Of a DNA stretch of 44,924 bases, positions 1 to 8,535 are shown piece by piece (within the stretch, counting starts at the first letter, position 1; the number at the start of each line of letters is the position of its first letter). A program made the position numbers and the translations under genes. Under the pieces are notes generated by a model. It searched no databases. It was not told the DNA's origin and was given only the letters and a program-made list of their open reading frames with translations. The DNA comes from Stenotrophomonas nitritireducens (GTDB lineage Bacteria > Pseudomonadota > Gammaproteobacteria > Xanthomonadales > Xanthomonadaceae): assembly GCF_001431425.1 (NCBI RefSeq), contig NZ_LDJG01000033.1:1-44924 (forward strand), read 5' to 3'.

Positions 1-267
1 GTCGAGCAGGGCTTCGAACTCGTCCTCGGTGATGAGATCGTCGCCGCCCTTGCATGCCGCGGCGGGCTTGGCGGAGGCCACGACGGGCATGGCACCGGGG
101 GCTGCGGCGCCATGCAGCTGGTCGAGCAGGGCTTCGAACTCGTCCTCGCTGATCAGGTCGCTGCCGGCCTCGGGCGCTCCGACGGCCGCCACCGGCTTGG
201 CGCCTGGCGCGCCGCCGCCATGCAGCTGGTCGAGCAGGTCCTCGAATTCGTCTTCGGTGATGAGGTC
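1..267 (-). repeat. three degenerate tandem repeats in the cheA linker
   Basis: Repeat units begin at 267, 159 and 39 on the minus strand, so the periods are 108 and 120 nt (36 and 40 codons). Each encodes an acidic motif ending in LLDQLHG or cut at LLD, followed by an Ala/Gly/Pro-rich spacer. The third unit is truncated by the window edge, so the full copy number is unknown. Confidence 0.85.
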
Positions 268-699
268 GCCGCCGGAGGCCGCGACCGGTGCCGCCGCCAC
301 GGGAACCGGAGCGGCCGGCGCCACGTCGACGTCGAACAGCGCGATCAGCGCCGGCGGCGCGTGCTGCGGGTCGGTGCCGGCCGAGACCGCGTCGAGCATG
401 GCCTGCAGCCAGTCCAGCGACTGCTGCGCGGCATCGAAGTGGTGCGCCTGCAGCACCGCCTTGCCCGAACGCGCCATGCCCAGGGTTTCCTCGGCGGCGT
501 GGCACAACTCGACCATCGCGTTGATGCCGAGGAAACCGGCGCCGCCCTTGAGCGTATGGAAGCCGCGGAACACCGCGTTGAGCTGGTCGTTGTCCTGGGG
601 CGACTGCTCCAGCGCGACCAGCTGTTCGCCGAGGCGGTCCAGGATTTCCTGGGCCTCGAGGATGAAGTCGGCGGCGATGTCGTCGGCGAAGGCGCTCAT
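1..699 (-). CDS. cheA: chemotaxis histidine kinase CheA, N-terminal part (cut by window edge)
   Basis: CheA autophosphorylates in response to receptor arrays and passes phosphate to CheY. Only about 233 N-terminal residues are present; the frame stays open to base 1. Translation from the ATG at 699 gives an HPt (P1) domain over roughly residues 5-120, with the phospho-accepting His48 in the motif FHTLKGG. An Ala/Pro-rich linker follows. It carries three copies of an acidic motif of the form DLI(T/S)EDEFE(A/D)LLD at residues 145, 181 and 221, the third reaching the window edge. The P2, dimerisation, kinase and CheW-like domains must lie outside the window. The start is 4 nt after the cheZ stop, consistent with a cheY-cheZ-cheA operon. 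Identity is firm; the triplicated linker motif is discussed as a finding. Confidence 0.93.
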   Translation of the reverse strand, partial: MSAFADDIAADFILEAQEILDRLGEQLVALEQSPQDNDQLNAVFRGFHTLKGGAGFLGINAMVELCHAAEETLGMARSGKAVLQAHHFDAAQQSLDWLQAMLDAVSAGTDPQHAPPALIALFDVDVAPAAPVPVAAAPVAASGGDLITEDEFEDLLDQLHGGGAPGAKPVAAVGAPEAGSDLISEDEFEALLDQLHGAAAPGAMPVVASAKPAAACKGGDDLITEDEFEALLD

Positions 700-703
700 G
701 GCG

Positions 704-1330
704 TCACAGCCCCAGGTCGGAAAGCAGGTCGTCGGCGTCGTTCTGGCTGACGGCGTGGCGGTCGATGCCTTCCAGCGCCGGGCCGGCGAGCCCGTTGCCG
801 CGCGCCTCCTCCTCGGGCGGCGGCAGGCCGAGCGCGCCGAAGCCCTCGTGCACGCGGCGCACGATGCCGACCACGCGGCGGATGATCTGCCCGGTCAGGT
901 CCTGGTAGCTCTGGGTCAGGGCGATCTCGGTGAGGTTGTGGCGGATGCGGTCCAGGGCCTGCTCATGCTCGACCGCCGGCAGGCTGCCCTCACGCAGGCC
1001 GGTGACCAGTTCGCGGCACTGTTCGGCCAGGTCCAGGGTGCGATGGGTGGCCTTCTCGGTCATCTCCACCACGTGGTCCAGGCGCGCGCAGGCGTCGTCC
1101 AGCTCGCCGGCATCGCTGGGAATCGTAGGCAGTTCGCCCAGCGCCTGGCCCAGCTCGCGCGCGAGCCGGCCCAGGCCGGCCATCATCGGCTGCGTGCGCA
1201 GTGCCGCCAGGGCGTCGATTTCCCGGCGCCAGCCGGTTTCATCGCCGCTTTCCAGCGCCGCCAGCGCATCCTGCAGGCGTTGCACCAGGGCCGATTTCTC
1301 GCTCGGGGTCCCGCTGGAGATGATCGTCAT
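704..1330 (-). CDS. cheZ: CheY-P phosphatase CheZ
   Basis: CheZ speeds dephosphorylation of CheY-P and so ends the motor-switch signal. The 208-residue product is the usual length. It contains the catalytic helix motif QDLTGQ at residues 143-148; Asp144 and Gln148 match the catalytic Asp and Gln known from the E. coli enzyme. The C-terminus ends NDADDLLSDLGL, the short CheY-binding tail typical of the family, after a flexible linker. The start codon overlaps the cheY stop by one base (TGATG), which implies translational coupling with its substrate gene. Downstream cheA follows after 4 nt. No unusual residues were noticed. Confidence 0.96.
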   Translation of the reverse strand: MTIISSGTPSEKSALVQRLQDALAALESGDETGWRREIDALAALRTQPMMAGLGRLARELGQALGELPTIPSDAGELDDACARLDHVVEMTEKATHRTLDLAEQCRELVTGLREGSLPAVEHEQALDRIRHNLTEIALTQSYQDLTGQIIRRVVGIVRRVHEGFGALGLPPPEEEARGNGLAGPALEGIDRHAVSQNDADDLLSDLGL

Positions 1331-1722
1331 CAGGCGCTCGCCGCCAGCCGTTCGAAGATCTTGCCCAGCTTCTCCTCCAGGGTCTGCGCGGTGAACGGCT
1401 TGATGATGTAGCCGTTCACGCCGCTCTGCGCGGCTTCGATGATCTGCTCGCGCTTGGCCTCGGCGGTGACCATCAGCACCGGCAACGTCTTGAGCTTGGC
1501 ATCGGCGCGGATCACCTTGAGCAGTTCGATACCGGTCATCACCGGCATGTTCCAGTCGGTGACCACGAAGTCGAACGGCTGGCTGTTCAACAGGGCCAAT
1601 GCGGCATGTCCGTCCTCGGCTTCGGCGGTGTTGGTGAAGCCCAGGTCGCCCAGCAGGTTCTTGACGATGCGCCGCATGGTCGAGAAGTCGTCGACGATCA
1701 GGATCCGCATGTTCTTGTTCAA
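1330..1722 (-). CDS. cheY: chemotaxis response regulator CheY
   Basis: A 130-residue single-domain receiver. Phosphorylated CheY binds FliM (and FliN) at the motor to change rotation. The acidic pair Asp11-Asp12, phospho-acceptor Asp56 in VTDWNMP, Thr86 in VTAEAK, Tyr105 and Lys108 in IIKPF are all in place, so it should be a fully active CheY. An internal Met5 (MRILIVDD) is an alternative start that would remove only four residues. It lies 13 nt downstream of fliA and overlaps cheZ by one base. Confidence 0.97.
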   Translation of the reverse strand: MNKNMRILIVDDFSTMRRIVKNLLGDLGFTNTAEAEDGHAALALLNSQPFDFVVTDWNMPVMTGIELLKVIRADAKLKTLPVLMVTAEAKREQIIEAAQSGVNGYIIKPFTAQTLEEKLGKIFERLAASA

Positions 1723-1735
1723 AAGCTGTTCCTCT

Positions 1736-2488
1736 TCATGGTTCGACGAGGCCGGCGTCGGCCGCCTCGAAAATCTTCAGCCGGCCGCGCAGGCGCAGCA
1801 TGGCCTGGCCGTGGATCTGGCAGACCCGCGACTCGCTCACCCCGAGCACCGCGCCGATCTCCTTCAGGTTCAGTTCCTGCTCGTAGTACAGCGACAGCAC
1901 CATTTGTTCGCGCTCGGGCAGTTGGCCGATGGCCTTGCCCAGTTCCTCGCCGAACTGGCTGCGCTCGAGCACCTGCTGCGGGGTCGGCCCGCCGGTGGCC
2001 GGGGTATCCAGCTCGCCCTGGTCCTCGATGCGCGACTCCAGGCTCAGCACCTGGCCGCGCGCGGCGTCCTCGATCAGCCGCAGGTACTCGGGCAGCGGCA
2101 TCTCCATCGCTTCGGCCACCTCGGTGGCGCTGGCGGCACGGCCGGTGGCCTGCTCGATGCGGCGGATGGTGGCGGCGGCGTCGCGGGCGCGGCGGTGCAC
2201 CGAGCGCGGCACCCAGTCGCCGCGGCGGATCTCGTCGATCATCGAGCCGCGGATGCGGATCGAGGCGTAGGTCTCGAACGAGGCGCCCTGTTCGGCGTCG
2301 TAACTGCGCGACGCCTCGATCAGCCCCATCATCCCGGCCTGGATCAGGTCGTCGATCTCGACGCTGGCCGGCAGCCGCGCCGCCAGGTGATGGGCGATGC
2401 GCCGCACCAGGTCCGAATGGCGGGCGATGCAGTCGTTGGCGCTGGCGCGCTGCACCTCGCGGTATTGGGCGGCAGCGGCGGGCTTCAT
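1736..2488 (-). CDS. fliA: flagellar sigma factor sigma-28 (FliA)
   Basis: Alternative sigma factor for late flagellar genes (flagellin, cap, chemotaxis). The 250-residue protein has the family layout: region 2 with the [14 protein letters not shown] stretch, region 3, and region 4 with a helix-turn-helix near [19 protein letters not shown]. The start overlaps the flhG stop by 4 nt (ATGA). Its likely targets in this window are the TAAA-N15-GCCGATAA promoter ahead of fliD and a weaker match ahead of the flagellin gene ending at 29754. No flgM anti-sigma gene is in the window; in relatives it usually lies beyond flgA, to the right of flgB. Confidence 0.97.
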   Translation of the reverse strand: MKPAAAAQYREVQRASANDCIARHSDLVRRIAHHLAARLPASVEIDDLIQAGMMGLIEASRSYDAEQGASFETYASIRIRGSMIDEIRRGDWVPRSVHRRARDAAATIRRIEQATGRAASATEVAEAMEMPLPEYLRLIEDAARGQVLSLESRIEDQGELDTPATGGPTPQQVLERSQFGEELGKAIGQLPEREQMVLSLYYEQELNLKEIGAVLGVSESRVCQIHGQAMLRLRGRLKIFEAADAGLVEP

Positions 2489-3369
2489 GTGGCCATCCCG
2501 CGCTGGATGATGCGCTCAAGGAAGAACTCGACGCCGCCGCGCGGCTCGGTGGGCGCCTGCCAGCGGGCGGTGCGGCGGGCGATTTCCTGCAGCGCCAGCG
2601 CGGCCGGCGCCGACGGGTACAGCTTGACCACCGGCTGCTGGCGCTGCACCGACAGGCGCAGCCAATCGTCCTGCGGTACGCAGCCCAGGTAGTTGAGCGA
2701 AACGTCGGCCAGGAATTTCTCGCACACCCGCACCAGCTTCTCGTACAGCACGCGGCCTTCGTTGGGGTCGCGCGCCATGTTGGCCACGACCTGGATGCGG
2801 TCCACCCCGCGCTCGCGCGAGAGCACCTTGATCAGCGCATAGGCGTCGGTGATCGATGCCGGCTCGTCGCAGACCACCACCACGGTGTCCTGCGCGGCCT
2901 GGCAGAAGGTCAGCACGCTGTCGGTGATGCCGGCGGCGGTGTCGATGATCATCACGTCCAGGTCGCGCTCCAGCTCGGAGAACACGTTGACCAGGCCGAC
3001 GTGCTCGGCCGGTTGCAGCTCGGCCATGTGCCGGCGCCCGGACGCGGCCGGCACCACCAGCAGGCCGTCGGGACCTTCGATGATGACGTCCTCCAGCGTG
3101 CAGCGCCCGGCGACCAGGTCGGCCAGGGTGTGCTTGGGCTGCAGGCCGAGGATCACGTCGATGTTGGCCAGGCCCAGGTCGGCGTCCAGCAGCAGCGTGC
3201 GCTTGCCCATGCCGGCCAGCGCCACGGCCAGGTTGGCCGAGACGTTGGTCTTGCCCACGCCGCCCTTGCCGCCGGTCACCGCGATGGTGCGCACGGGGCC
3301 GGCAGGCTGGCGGCGGGTGGCCGACAGCGGGAAGGCATTGGTCAGCTTGGCGTACTCACGCGACGGCAT
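2485..3369 (-). CDS. flhG: MinD-like ATPase FlhG (FleN), flagellar number regulator
   Basis: FlhG/FleN limits flagellar number in polar flagellates, partly by antagonising FleQ and by working with FlhF. The 294-residue protein has the deviant Walker A motif GGKGGVGKTN at residues 33-42, the LLLDADLGLANID switch region and MIIDTAAGI as Walker B. The N-terminal segment before the ATPase fold is short, about 25 residues, and may include the FlhF-activating region seen in other FlhG proteins. It overlaps flhF by 14 nt and fliA by 4 nt. The gene pair flhF-flhG predicts polar flagellation. Confidence 0.95.
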   Translation of the reverse strand: MPSREYAKLTNAFPLSATRRQPAGPVRTIAVTGGKGGVGKTNVSANLAVALAGMGKRTLLLDADLGLANIDVILGLQPKHTLADLVAGRCTLEDVIIEGPDGLLVVPAASGRRHMAELQPAEHVGLVNVFSELERDLDVMIIDTAAGITDSVLTFCQAAQDTVVVVCDEPASITDAYALIKVLSRERGVDRIQVVANMARDPNEGRVLYEKLVRVCEKFLADVSLNYLGCVPQDDWLRLSVQRQQPVVKLYPSAPAALALQEIARRTARWQAPTEPRGGVEFFLERIIQRGMAT

Positions 3370-5059
3370 GGTTCAACTCCGGGTTGCAGGGCATATCGGC
3401 CGCGCGGCGCAAATCTTCAAGGCGAAGCACGAGATTGGCCGCCGAGGCCCGGTGCAGATCTTCGGGCACATCCTGCCCATCCGTCACCCATGTGATCGGC
3501 AAACGGTGATCCACGGCCACAGAAAGGGCCGAACCGAAGCGGCCGGTCTCGTCCAGCTTGGTCAATACCAGACCCTGCGGATTGGCCGCGCCGAAGCGGC
3601 GCACCACCTCGTCCATGTCCTGGAAACTGGTGTTGGCCGGCAGCACCAGCAGGGTACGGATCTGGCCGGCGGCGCGCAGCCACTGCAGCTGGGCGGTCAG
3701 GGCGCGGTCGCGCTGGCCCAGCCCGGCGGTGTCGATCAGCACCAGCTTGTAATCGGCCAGGCGCTCCAGCAGCTGGTTGAGGTTGGTGCCGCTGCTGGCT
3801 TCGTGCACGGCGATGCCGAGCTGGCGGCCGAAGCCGTACAGCTGTTCGCGCGCGCCGATGCGCTGGGTGTCGGTGGTGACCAGGGCGACGTCGCGGGCCG
3901 CATGCGCTTCGGCGAAGCGCGAGGCCAGCTTGGCGATGGTGGTGGTCTTGCCGGCGCCGGTCGGACCGACCAGCGCGATCACGCCGCCAGCCTCGATCGG
4001 ATCGACCGGGGCGATCGGCAGCTTCTTGGAGATCAGGCCCAGCATCAGCCCGCGGGCGCGCGCCGGATCGGTCTCCGCCGGCATCTGCACCGCCACGTCG
4101 CGGGCCAGGCCGGCATCGAAGCCGTATTCGTCCATCAGGTCCAGCGCGTTGGCGCGCACCGGGCTGCCGCGCAGGCGCTCGTCGGTGAAACGGTTCATCT
4201 CGCGCTCGATCAGCTGGCGCATCCCGGCCACTTCCTGGCGCAGCTCGGCGAGCTGGCGGTCGTCGCGCGGCGCCGTGGCGACCACGCTCAGCGCGGGCGC
4301 GGCGACAGCGGTTTCAGGAGCGGGCGCCGGAACATTGACGGTAGCGGCGACAGCCGGGGCGACGGGCAGGATCGGCTCGACCGGCGCCTCGCGGAGCGGC
4401 GCCGTTTCAAGCGGCGCCGGCGGCGCCATCGGCGGCTCGATCCGCGGTGCCGGCGCCGGTGCCGGTTCCAGAGCGACCGGCTCCTGCAGCGGCGGATCGA
4501 TCACGAAGCGGGCGCGGTTGACCGGTGCCGCGGCGGGCGGGGCCGGCTCGACCGGGGCGAAGCCTTCGGGACGGAATGCGGGCACCACCGGGGTGTCGTC
4601 CAGCGCTGCCGGGAAGGTCGCGAAGATCTGCTCCGGAAGTTCGGGCAGGCGTTCGGCGGCGGGCCGGGGCTGCGGCTTGAGCAGCGAGGAAAAGCGGCTG
4701 CCCGGGGCCAGTTCGACGCTGCTGTCGATGGAACGGCCGGTGGCGCCGACCGCCGAGCGGGCGAGGGCGGCCACGGCCGAGGCGGTGGCCACCACCGGTT
4801 CCGGCTCCGGAGTCCTGCGGCGGGTCACCGCGGCGATGATCGCCTCGGCGGCGCTGCGCGGCTTGGGTGCCGGCGGCGCCGGGCGGGCGGCCTCCAGGGC
4901 ACGCTGCACGGCGGTCTCGTCGTAGTGGGCGGCCGCCACGATCTCGACGCCTTCCTCGATCCGGCGGTTGGACAGGATGACGGCGTCGGGGCCATGTTCC
5001 TTGCGCACCAGGTTCATGGCGGTGCGCATGTCGGCGGCGACGAAACGTTTGATCTTCAT
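3356..5059 (-). CDS. flhF: SRP-type GTPase FlhF, polar flagellum placement
   Basis: FlhF marks the cell pole for flagellar assembly. From the family-typical start MKIKRFVAADMR the product is 567 residues: an N-terminal B domain, a long Pro/Ala-rich linker (about residues 55-260), an N domain and a GTPase domain. G1 is GPTGAGKTTT at 365-374, followed by TTDTQRIGA, DTAGLGQRD and LTKLDETG. The frame stays open to an in-frame ATG at 5125 that would add 22 residues. That ATG has a GAGGAG box 11 nt upstream, whereas no clear Shine-Dalgarno precedes 5059. I prefer 5059 because homologues begin there. The 160-nt gap to flhA holds no other gene I can support. Confidence 0.93.
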   Translation of the reverse strand: MKIKRFVAADMRTAMNLVRKEHGPDAVILSNRRIEEGVEIVAAAHYDETAVQRALEAARPAPPAPKPRSAAEAIIAAVTRRRTPEPEPVVATASAVAALARSAVGATGRSIDSSVELAPGSRFSSLLKPQPRPAAERLPELPEQIFATFPAALDDTPVVPAFRPEGFAPVEPAPPAAAPVNRARFVIDPPLQEPVALEPAPAPAPRIEPPMAPPAPLETAPLREAPVEPILPVAPAVAATVNVPAPAPETAVAAPALSVVATAPRDDRQLAELRQEVAGMRQLIEREMNRFTDERLRGSPVRANALDLMDEYGFDAGLARDVAVQMPAETDPARARGLMLGLISKKLPIAPVDPIEAGGVIALVGPTGAGKTTTIAKLASRFAEAHAARDVALVTTDTQRIGAREQLYGFGRQLGIAVHEASSGTNLNQLLERLADYKLVLIDTAGLGQRDRALTAQLQWLRAAGQIRTLLVLPANTSFQDMDEVVRRFGAANPQGLVLTKLDETGRFGSALSVAVDHRLPITWVTDGQDVPEDLHRASAANLVLRLEDLRRAADMPCNPELNHAVA

Positions 5060-5219
5060 GCTGGAGTACCGGGAATTCGTGTGCGGGTGCGACGCGGGAG
5101 CAGTGGCGTTGGCGGTGTCGTGCATGGCGGTGCGTGCTCCTCGTCCTTCGTTTGTGGCGGTGGCCCGCCAGGTGTCCGTTCTTTGACGTCGTCCTGCGCC
5201 GCCGGTTTCCAGGCTGTCC

Positions 5220-7328
5220 TCAGCTGATCGTGCCGACCAGCTTCAGGCGCTTGTCTTCCGGGACCTCGCTGTAGGCCAGCACCGACAGCGAGGGGACGCT
5301 GTGGCGGACCATCCGGGCGAGGGCGGCGCGGACCGGGCCCGGTACCAGCACCACGGCCGGCTCGTTGCGCGCCTCCTGCTTGCCGACGCATTCGGCAAGG
5401 CTCTGGTGGAGACGTTCGGCGAGACCGGGTTCCAGTGCGGCACCGTTGCCCTGCGTGGATTCCTGCAAGACCCGTTCCAGTTGCGGGTTCAGGGTGAACA
5501 CCGGCAGTTCCGGCGACATGCCGGCGATCTCCTGCACGATGAAGCGGCCCAGCGCGTTGCGCACGGCAGCGGTCAGCGCGGCCGGGTCCTGGGCCAGCGG
5601 CGCGTTCTCCACCAGCGCCTCGGCGATCTTGCGCAGCTGGCGGATCGGGATGCGCTCGATCAGCAGGTTCTGCAGGACGCGGGCCACCACCGAGATCGGC
5701 AGCGCCTTCGGGGTCAGGTCCTCGACCAGCTTGGGCGCGCTCTTGGCCAGGGTGGCCAGCAGCTGCTGCACTTCCTCGTGGCCGAGCAGTTCCGGGGCGT
5801 GCTCGCGGATCAGGTGCGAGAGGTGGGTGGCGATCACCGTGGCCGGATCGACCACGGTGTAGCCCAGCGATTCGGCATGGGCGCGCTGGTGCGGCTGGAT
5901 CCAGGTGGCGTCCAGGCCGAAGGCCGGATCCTTGCCGGGAATGCCCTCCAGCTGGCCCATCGCGCTGCCCGGGTCCAGCGCCAGTTCGCGGTCGGGATGG
6001 ATCTCCGCGCTGGCCACCGGCACGCCATGGATCAGTACCCGGTAGGTGGTGGCGGGCAGCTCCAGGTTGTCGCGGATATGCACCGACGGGATCAGGAAGC
6101 CGACATCCTGGGTGAGTTTGCGGCGCACGCCCTTGATGCGCGCCATCAGTTCGCCGCCCTGGGCCGTGTCCACCAGCGGGATCAGCCGGTAGCCCACCTC
6201 CAGCCCCAGCGGATCGACCGGGCGCAGTTCGTCCCAGCTCAGTTCGGCGGTCGGCGCCGGCTGCGAGGAGAGCAGGCCGGGAATCTCGCCCGGCGCGCCG
6301 GCGCCGGCCTCGGCGCCGGGCTTCTCGGCGTTGGCCATGTCGCGCTTCCACAGCTTCCAGGCCAGGAAGCCGAGGATCGAGGCCAGGATCAGGAAGGCCA
6401 GGTTGGGCATGCCCGGCACCAGGCCGACCAGGCCGATGATGGCCGCAGCAATCGCCAGGGCGCGGTACTGGCCGAACACCTGGCCCATCATCGCCTCGCT
6501 CATGTCCTGCGAGCGCGAGGCGCGGGTGACCAGCATCGCCACCGCGCTGGATACCAGCAGCGCCGGCAGCTGCGCCACCAGGCCGTCGCCGATCGACAGC
6601 AGGGTATAGGTGGCGGCGGCCTGGCCGAACGGCATGCCGTGCTGCAGCACGCCCACCGCCAGGCCGCCGAGCAGGTTGATGAACAGGATCAGGATGCCGG
6701 CGATGGCGTCGCCGCGGATGAATTTGCTGGAGCCGTCCATCGCGCCGTAGAAGTCGGCTTCCTCGCGCACTTCCTCGCGCCGGACCTTGGCTTCCGCGGC
6801 CGTCAGCAGGCCGGCGTTGAGGTCGGCATCGATCGCCATCTGCTTGCCGGGCATGGCGTCCAGGGTGAAGCGCGCGGTCACTTCCGACACGCGCCCGGCG
6901 CCCTTGGTGATGACCACGAAGTTGATGATGGTCAGGATCGCGAACACCACGATGCCCACCGCGTAGTTGCCGCCGATCACGAATTCGCCGAACGAGGCGA
7001 TGACCTTGCCGGCGGCCTCGTGGCCGTTCTGGCCGTTGAGCAGGATGACGCGGGTGGAGGCCACGTTCAGCGCCAGCCGCAGCATGGTGGTGATCAGCAG
7101 CACGATCGGGAAGATGGTGAAGTCCAGCGGCCGCTTCACGTACACCACCGCCAGCAGCACCATCAGCGAGATGGCGATGTTGAAGGTGAACAGCGCATCG
7201 AGCACCGGCGCGGCCAGCGGCACCACCACCATCGCCAGCAGCGCCAGCACGATCAGCGGCGCGCCGAATCCCTGGCGGATCGCGCCCAGCAGGCGGCGCG
7301 CGGTGGCCGGCATGGGCTGGGCGCTCAT
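5220..7328 (-). CDS. flhA: flagellar type III export gate protein FlhA
   Basis: FlhA is the nonameric export-gate component that uses the proton-motive force and docks substrate-chaperone complexes. The 702-residue length is normal. The N-terminal half is strongly hydrophobic with several membrane segments. It includes the signature loop around ARFTLDAMPGKQMAIDADLN and FIRGDAIAG. The C-terminal half is the soluble cytoplasmic domain. The start overlaps the flhB stop by 4 nt, so the two gate proteins are coupled. The only oddity is an Ala/Gly-rich linker between the membrane and cytoplasmic parts (near EKPGAEAGAGAPGE). Confidence 0.97.
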   Translation of the reverse strand: MSAQPMPATARRLLGAIRQGFGAPLIVLALLAMVVVPLAAPVLDALFTFNIAISLMVLLAVVYVKRPLDFTIFPIVLLITTMLRLALNVASTRVILLNGQNGHEAAGKVIASFGEFVIGGNYAVGIVVFAILTIINFVVITKGAGRVSEVTARFTLDAMPGKQMAIDADLNAGLLTAAEAKVRREEVREEADFYGAMDGSSKFIRGDAIAGILILFINLLGGLAVGVLQHGMPFGQAAATYTLLSIGDGLVAQLPALLVSSAVAMLVTRASRSQDMSEAMMGQVFGQYRALAIAAAIIGLVGLVPGMPNLAFLILASILGFLAWKLWKRDMANAEKPGAEAGAGAPGEIPGLLSSQPAPTAELSWDELRPVDPLGLEVGYRLIPLVDTAQGGELMARIKGVRRKLTQDVGFLIPSVHIRDNLELPATTYRVLIHGVPVASAEIHPDRELALDPGSAMGQLEGIPGKDPAFGLDATWIQPHQRAHAESLGYTVVDPATVIATHLSHLIREHAPELLGHEEVQQLLATLAKSAPKLVEDLTPKALPISVVARVLQNLLIERIPIRQLRKIAEALVENAPLAQDPAALTAAVRNALGRFIVQEIAGMSPELPVFTLNPQLERVLQESTQGNGAALEPGLAERLHQSLAECVGKQEARNEPAVVLVPGPVRAALARMVRHSVPSLSVLAYSEVPEDKRLKLVGTIS

Positions 7329-8455
7329 GGGCGGGCTCCCTTGCCGAATTCGTCGATGTCGATGGCCGGCTGCTGCGGCATCGGCCCGCCGCGCCAGGCG
7401 CGCAGCTGGTAGACGTAGGACAGGATCTGGGCGACGGCCGAATACAGTCTCACGGGGATTTCCTTGCCGAGTTGGCTTTCCCTATACAAGGCGCGTGCCA
7501 GCGGCGGCGCCGAGACGATAGCCACGCGGTTGCCGTCGGCGACCTGGCGGATGCGCAGGGCCATTTCGTCCACGCCGCGGGCCACCACGGTGGGGGCGTT
7601 CATGCGCCCGGCCTCGTACTTGAGCGCGACCGCGTAGTGGGTCGGGTTGACCACGATCACGTCGGCCGTGGGCACCGCCTCCATCATCCGTCGCTGCGAC
7701 ATCTGCATCTGCATCTGCCGGATGCGGCCCTTGACCTCCGGGCTGCCCTCGCTCTCCTTCATCTCGCGCTTGAGTTCCTCGCGGGTCATCTTCAGCTTGC
7801 GCATCCAGTTCCAGCGCTGGTAGGGCGCATCGATCGCCGCCAGCAGGGCCATCCCCCCGGCCGTGGCCAGCAGCAGGCGCAGGGTGAAGCCCAGCCCGTC
7901 CTGGACGGCGCGCTCCAGCGGCAACTGCAGCAGGGCGCGCAGGGCGTCGAAGCCGTGCCAGATGCACAGGCCGGCCGCGGTGCCGACGAACAGCACCCGC
8001 AGCAGCGACTTGGCCAGTTCGGCCAGCGACTGCGCGCCATAGATGCGCTTGAGCCCGCTCATCGGGTTCATGCGGTTCAGGTCGGGCATCATCGCCTTGG
8101 ACGACACCCGCAACCCGCCCATCAGGAGCGGCGAGACGAAACTGGCGAGCAGGCAGGCCAGCAGCAGCGGCCAGGTCGCCAGCAGCAGCCGGAGCAGCAG
8201 CATGCCGGCATGGCCGAACAGCGCGCCGGGCGTCTCGAACAGCCCCGGATCCGGGGTCAGCGCGGCCCGCATCCATGCGCGCGTATTGGCGCCGATCACC
8301 CCGGACAGGGCGTATACGGCGAGTACGCCGGCGCCGAACACCGCGGCGGTGGCCAGTTCGCGCGAGCGCGGAATGTCGCCCTTCTCGCGGGCTTCGCGCA
8401 GTCGCTTTTCGGTAGGCTGTTCGGTTTTTTCGGTGCCGTCTTCGTTCTCGGCCAT
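7325..8455 (-). CDS. flhB: flagellar export switch protein FlhB
   Basis: FlhB switches export specificity from rod/hook to filament substrates after autocleavage. The 376-residue protein has the expected N-terminal charged segment (EKTEQPTEKRLREAREKG), four hydrophobic segments and the cytoplasmic domain. The self-cleavage motif NPTH is at residues 270-273, so autoprocessing should be intact. A sigma-54-like site lies about 35 nt upstream (8490-8505), suggesting an flhB-flhA transcription unit separate from the upstream c-di-GMP-type gene. Confidence 0.96.
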   Translation of the reverse strand: MAENEDGTEKTEQPTEKRLREAREKGDIPRSRELATAAVFGAGVLAVYALSGVIGANTRAWMRAALTPDPGLFETPGALFGHAGMLLLRLLLATWPLLLACLLASFVSPLLMGGLRVSSKAMMPDLNRMNPMSGLKRIYGAQSLAELAKSLLRVLFVGTAAGLCIWHGFDALRALLQLPLERAVQDGLGFTLRLLLATAGGMALLAAIDAPYQRWNWMRKLKMTREELKREMKESEGSPEVKGRIRQMQMQMSQRRMMEAVPTADVIVVNPTHYAVALKYEAGRMNAPTVVARGVDEMALRIRQVADGNRVAIVSAPPLARALYRESQLGKEIPVRLYSAVAQILSYVYQLRAWRGGPMPQQPAIDIDEFGKGARP

Positions 8456-8489
8456 GTCCAGGCGCGGATGCGGGAGTCAGCGCCTGCCG

Positions 8490-8505
8490 TGCAAGAAACG
8501 GGCCA
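8490..8505 (-). promoter_or_regulatory. candidate sigma-54 promoter of flhB
   Basis: The minus strand reads TGGCCC-N5-TTGCA, with GG at 8504-8503 and GC at 8492-8491 separated by exactly ten bases. One base differs from the TGGCAC consensus. The predicted start near 8479 would leave a leader of about 24 nt before the flhB ATG at 8455. Confidence 0.6.
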
Positions 8506-8535
8506 GGCGCCGTGGCAAGGAACCCGCTCCCGGCC

